A DNA stretch of 56,045 nucleotides from Marinagarivorans sp. (GTDB taxonomy: Bacteria; Pseudomonadota; Gammaproteobacteria; Pseudomonadales; Cellvibrionaceae), in NCBI GenBank assembly GCA_028281865.1, contig JANQJB010000006.1:1-56045 (forward strand). The letters run 5' to 3'. Positions 53,071 to 56,045 of the stretch are shown here, piece after piece (position 1 is the stretch's first letter; each line of letters opens with the position of its first letter). Position numbers and translations under genes: made by a program. The notes beneath the pieces were generated by a model. That model saw only the letters and a program-made list of their open reading frames with translations. It was not told the origin of the DNA and did not search any database.

Positions 53071-56045
53071 ATGTTGATCCTTCCTGGAGCGCCTGCCTTT
53101 TCAAACTTCCGCCAAGAAAAACTATTTGACCGGCTTGTGGGTATTGAGCCGAAGATCTCCAGGCTCTACGCCGAATATGTTCATTTTGCCGATTTGCGCG
53201 AATCGCTCTCATCCTCGGAAGCTGAAATGTTGGCCCAGCTACTCACTTACGGCCCTAAATCGGAGCGCCAGACCTTGGATGGCCAGTTGGTTTTAGTTGT
53301 GCCAAGACCGGGCACGATTTCTCCATGGTCATCAAAGGCGACGGACATTATTCACAACGCTGGCTTGCGCAAAGTAAAGCGTGTAGAACGCGGGGTTGCC
53401 TACCATATCCAAGGGTCGTTTAGCCTCGATAAAGTGAGTTCGATACTACATGATCGTATGATGGAGTCGTTACTGCCTAACCTGGACGCTGCCGAGGCTC
53501 TGTTCGCATCTGAGCCGCCTAAACAGCTCAGCTCGATCGATATTGTAGGTGCGGGTAGAAGCGCACTTGAGCGAGCGAATGGTGAGTTAGGATTAGCGCT
53601 GAGCGATGATGAAATTGATTATTTATTTGCCAGCTTTGAGCAGCTAGATCGCAATCCAACCGATGTAGAGCTGATGATGTTTGCGCAGGCAAACTCGGAG
53701 CATTGTCGGCACAAAATATTCAACGCAAGTTGGACTGTTGACGGTGAAGATCAAGCGCTATCGCTTTTTCAAATGATCAAAAATACCTATAAAAGCGGCG
53801 GCGAAAATGTGCTGTCTGCTTATTCCGATAACGCCTCTGTCATCACAGGCTCAGAAGCAGGGCGCTTTTATCCCTGTCCGGAGACGCGCGAATACAAATC
53901 TCAGCAGGAGCCAATTCATTTATTGATGAAGGTTGAAACCCATAATCATCCAACTGCAATTGCACCTTTCCCTGGGGCGGGTACTGGTTCAGGCGGCGAA
54001 ATTCGTGACGAGGGCGCGGTTGGTAAAGGTTCTAAGCCAAAAGCAGGTTTGTGCGGCTTTACCGTGTCGAATTTGCAGCTACCCGGTCTTAAACAGCCTT
54101 GGGAAAGTGACTACGGTATCCCGAGCAGAATAGTGTCGCCGTTGGAGATTATGATTCAAGGGCCAATAGGAGCGGCGGCATTTAATAATGAATTCGGCCG
54201 ACCGAATATTTGCGGCTATTTTCGTAGCTTTGAATTCGACGTCGGCGGTCAACGCTGGGGCTATCACAAGCCGATCATGATCGCAGGTGGCCACGGCAAT
54301 ATTAAAGCTGAGCATATTGAACAAAAGTCGTTTGCAGCGGGTTCGAAGTTAGTGGTTTTGGGTGGCCCCGCGATGTTGATAGGTCTCGGCGGTGGTGCAG
54401 CTTCTTCGATGAGCAGCGGGCAATCGAGCGAGCAACTGGATTTTGCTTCGGTCCAACGGCAAAACCCCGAAATGCAGCGCCGTTGCCAAGAGGTGATTGA
54501 TCAGTGCTGGCAGCGGGGCGATCGCAATCCGATTGAGTTTATCCACGATGTCGGAGCCGGTGGTTTGTCGAATGCGCTTCCTGAGCTTGTTAAAGATGGC
54601 GGGTGTGGCGCTAATTTTGAGCTGCGTGAAGTCCCCTGTGACGATCGCAGCATGTCACCTGCCGAAATTTGGTGTAACGAGTCGCAAGAGCGTTACGTCT
54701 TGGCCGTAGCACCTGAAAGGCTTGAGGAGTTTGAGTCGATTTGTCGGCGCGAGCGTTGCCCATTTGCTGTCGTTGGCGAAGCGGTTGCCGAGCAACATAT
54801 CGCATTGAGTGACGCAGAGTTCAGCAATAAACCTATCGATTTGCCGATGGATGTTTTGTTTGGCAAACCACCGAAAATGCACCGAAGTACCAGGGCGCAA
54901 TCGAACGACTATCGGCGACTCAATTATAGTGAGATAGACCTAGACGAAGCTATTGAACGCGTGTTGCAACACCCTGCGGTTGCCAGTAAGCATTTTCTCA
55001 TCACTATTGGCGATCGCTCTGTCACCGGGATGGTCGCGCGCGATCAAATGGTGGGCCCGTGGCAGGTTCCGGTTGCCGATTGCGGAGTCACGGCGGTCTC
55101 CTATGACTCCTTCGCCGGTGAGGCGATGAGTATGGGCGAGCGCACGCCGTTGGCCTTGATAAATGCTCCAGCATCCGGGCGTATGGCGATAGGGGAGGCG
55201 ATTACCAATATAGCGGCGGCGAGAATTCATCAGCTAAAAGATATTAAGCTCTCGGCCAATTGGATGTGTGCAGCTGGGCATGAAGGCGAGGATGAAAAAC
55301 TTTATCGCACAGTAGAAGCTGTTGGAATGGAGCTGTGCCCCCAGCTTGGTATTACGATTCCGGTCGGTAAAGACTCTATGTCGATGCGCACGCAGTGGCG
55401 TGAGGATAATTTGGATAAGGCGGTGACTTCACCGTTGTCGCTAATTATTTCGGCCTTTGCGCCGGTTTTGGATTGCCGCAAAACCGCTACGCCAGCGATC
55501 GATCGGAGCGCAGAGCAAAGCGAGTTGTTGTTTATTGATATAAGTGGTGGGAATCAGCGCTGCGGTGGGTCGATTTTAGCGCAAGTTTACTCGCAGCTTG
55601 GTGACGTTGTACCTGACGTAGATGACCCGAAACTGCTGGCAAGTTTTTTCAAAGGTATGCAGGTTTGCCTTGCCGCGGACATGATAAATGCATACCACGA
55701 TCGCAGTGACGGTGGATTATTTACCACGTTAATTGAAATGGCATTTGCCGGCCGCTGTGGTATTGATATCGATATCACTTGGCTGGCAAACAAAACAAAT
55801 GATCCGCTGTCAGCCTTGTTCAATGAAGAGCTTGGCGCAGTAGTACAAATTCAAAAACGTGACAAACAAAAATTAATCGCTGAATTTCGCAAACAAGGCT
55901 TTAGCGGTGACATTGTTTCAATTGCAAGCGTTCGAGCGGATCATCAAATTAGTATCCGTCTAGGAGAGCGATTGATTTATAAAAACACGCGCGGTGTTTT
56001 GCAGCAACTTTGGCAAAATACCAGTTATCAAATTCAAGCATTGCG
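53071..56045 (+). CDS. purL: Phosphoribosylformylglycinamidine synthase PurL (partial, right edge)
   Basis: The ATG at 53071 opens a frame that stays open to the window end: about 991 codons of an expected 1290 or so. Family landmarks are the FGAR-AT N-terminal domain ([18 protein letters not shown]), [46 protein letters not shown] and [15 protein letters not shown]. The C-terminal glutaminase domain lies outside the window. PurL makes FGAM from FGAR in purine synthesis. The large one-chain form is typical of gammaproteobacteria. No frameshift in the part seen. Confidence 0.95.
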   Translation, partial: MLILPGAPAFSNFRQEKLFDRLVGIEPKISRLYAEYVHFADLRESLSSSEAEMLAQLLTYGPKSERQTLDGQLVLVVPRPGTISPWSSKATDIIHNAGLRKVKRVERGVAYHIQGSFSLDKVSSILHDRMMESLLPNLDAAEALFASEPPKQLSSIDIVGAGRSALERANGELGLALSDDEIDYLFASFEQLDRNPTDVELMMFAQANSEHCRHKIFNASWTVDGEDQALSLFQMIKNTYKSGGENVLSAYSDNASVITGSEAGRFYPCPETREYKSQQEPIHLLMKVETHNHPTAIAPFPGAGTGSGGEIRDEGAVGKGSKPKAGLCGFTVSNLQLPGLKQPWESDYGIPSRIVSPLEIMIQGPIGAAAFNNEFGRPNICGYFRSFEFDVGGQRWGYHKPIMIAGGHGNIKAEHIEQKSFAAGSKLVVLGGPAMLIGLGGGAASSMSSGQSSEQLDFASVQRQNPEMQRRCQEVIDQCWQRGDRNPIEFIHDVGAGGLSNALPELVKDGGCGANFELREVPCDDRSMSPAEIWCNESQERYVLAVAPERLEEFESICRRERCPFAVVGEAVAEQHIALSDAEFSNKPIDLPMDVLFGKPPKMHRSTRAQSNDYRRLNYSEIDLDEAIERVLQHPAVASKHFLITIGDRSVTGMVARDQMVGPWQVPVADCGVTAVSYDSFAGEAMSMGERTPLALINAPASGRMAIGEAITNIAAARIHQLKDIKLSANWMCAAGHEGEDEKLYRTVEAVGMELCPQLGITIPVGKDSMSMRTQWREDNLDKAVTSPLSLIISAFAPVLDCRKTATPAIDRSAEQSELLFIDISGGNQRCGGSILAQVYSQLGDVVPDVDDPKLLASFFKGMQVCLAADMINAYHDRSDGGLFTTLIEMAFAGRCGIDIDITWLANKTNDPLSALFNEELGAVVQIQKRDKQKLIAEFRKQGFSGDIVSIASVRADHQISIRLGERLIYKNTRGVLQQLWQNTSYQIQAL

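Overview
This window looks like a chromosomal segment of a marine gammaproteobacterium, most likely a Cellvibrionaceae-type polysaccharide degrader (Saccharophagus / Teredinibacter / Agarilytica-like). The reasons are the long polyserine linkers in secreted lipoproteins (925-2067 and 6386-7330), a CBM6-like module, and the housekeeping block RNase II-like / tadA / mltF / purL. This placement is inference from gene content; no rRNA or tRNA gene was found to confirm it.

Layout. (1) 1-7.3 kb: the end of an unknown gene, secreted proteins and polyserine lipoproteins, and a compact three-gene chemotaxis-like signalling operon (CheA-like kinase with a PilJ-type sensor, CheY, CheX). (2) 8.3-28.9 kb: an accessory metabolic island, the most interesting part of the window. 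It has a left section (SDR, 2Fe-2S ferredoxin, LysR regulator), a leftward operon for transport and envelope functions (Dabb-like small protein, LolA-like periplasmic protein, outer-membrane barrel, RND/MMPL exporter, TauE-like permease), and a divergent rightward operon of eight genes (nitroreductase, SDR, two-domain crotonase, BoxB/PaaA-like di-iron oxygenase, flavin-halogenase-like FAD protein, a fused FAD oxidoreductase/benzoate-CoA-ligase-type protein, SAM-binding methyltransferase-like protein, MBL-fold hydrolase). The set resembles the aerobic benzoyl-CoA (box) route (ligase, BoxB, BoxC) rebuilt with extra flavoenzymes and wired to an exporter. I know of no described pathway with exactly this set. 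(3) 28.9-31.1 kb: small genes, including two tandem Bor-like lipoproteins. (4) 31.4-36.4 kb: hrpA and mlaA. (5) 36.5-44.3 kb: a signalling block with PilZ, a SpoIIE-type phosphatase with a degenerate receiver, a STAS protein, a DUF4136-like lipoprotein, a diguanylate cyclase, a CHASE2-like Ser/Thr kinase and an FHA protein. (6) 44.4-46.9 kb: a YtrA-type GntR/ABC transporter operon with a palindromic candidate operator. (7) 47.0-47.8 kb: a dense repeat locus of 18-nt and 27-nt tandem units arranged around three copies of a 28-nt palindromic element. (8) 48-56 kb: RNase II-like, DUF1653, tadA, mltF and a purL gene cut by the right edge.

How the island could work (inference): the ligase domain activates an aromatic acid to a CoA thioester, the FAD enzymes and SDRs oxidise, reduce or halogenate it, the di-iron protein epoxidises the ring using electrons from the ferredoxin, the crotonase opens or rearranges the epoxide, and the methyltransferase-like and MBL proteins tailor or release the product. 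The RND / LolA-like / barrel set would move a hydrophobic product or intermediate across the envelope. A 305-bp divergent intergenic region carrying a 19-nt perfect direct repeat on a 20-bp period is the likely control point. A catabolic role for an unusual aromatic compound is the main alternative.
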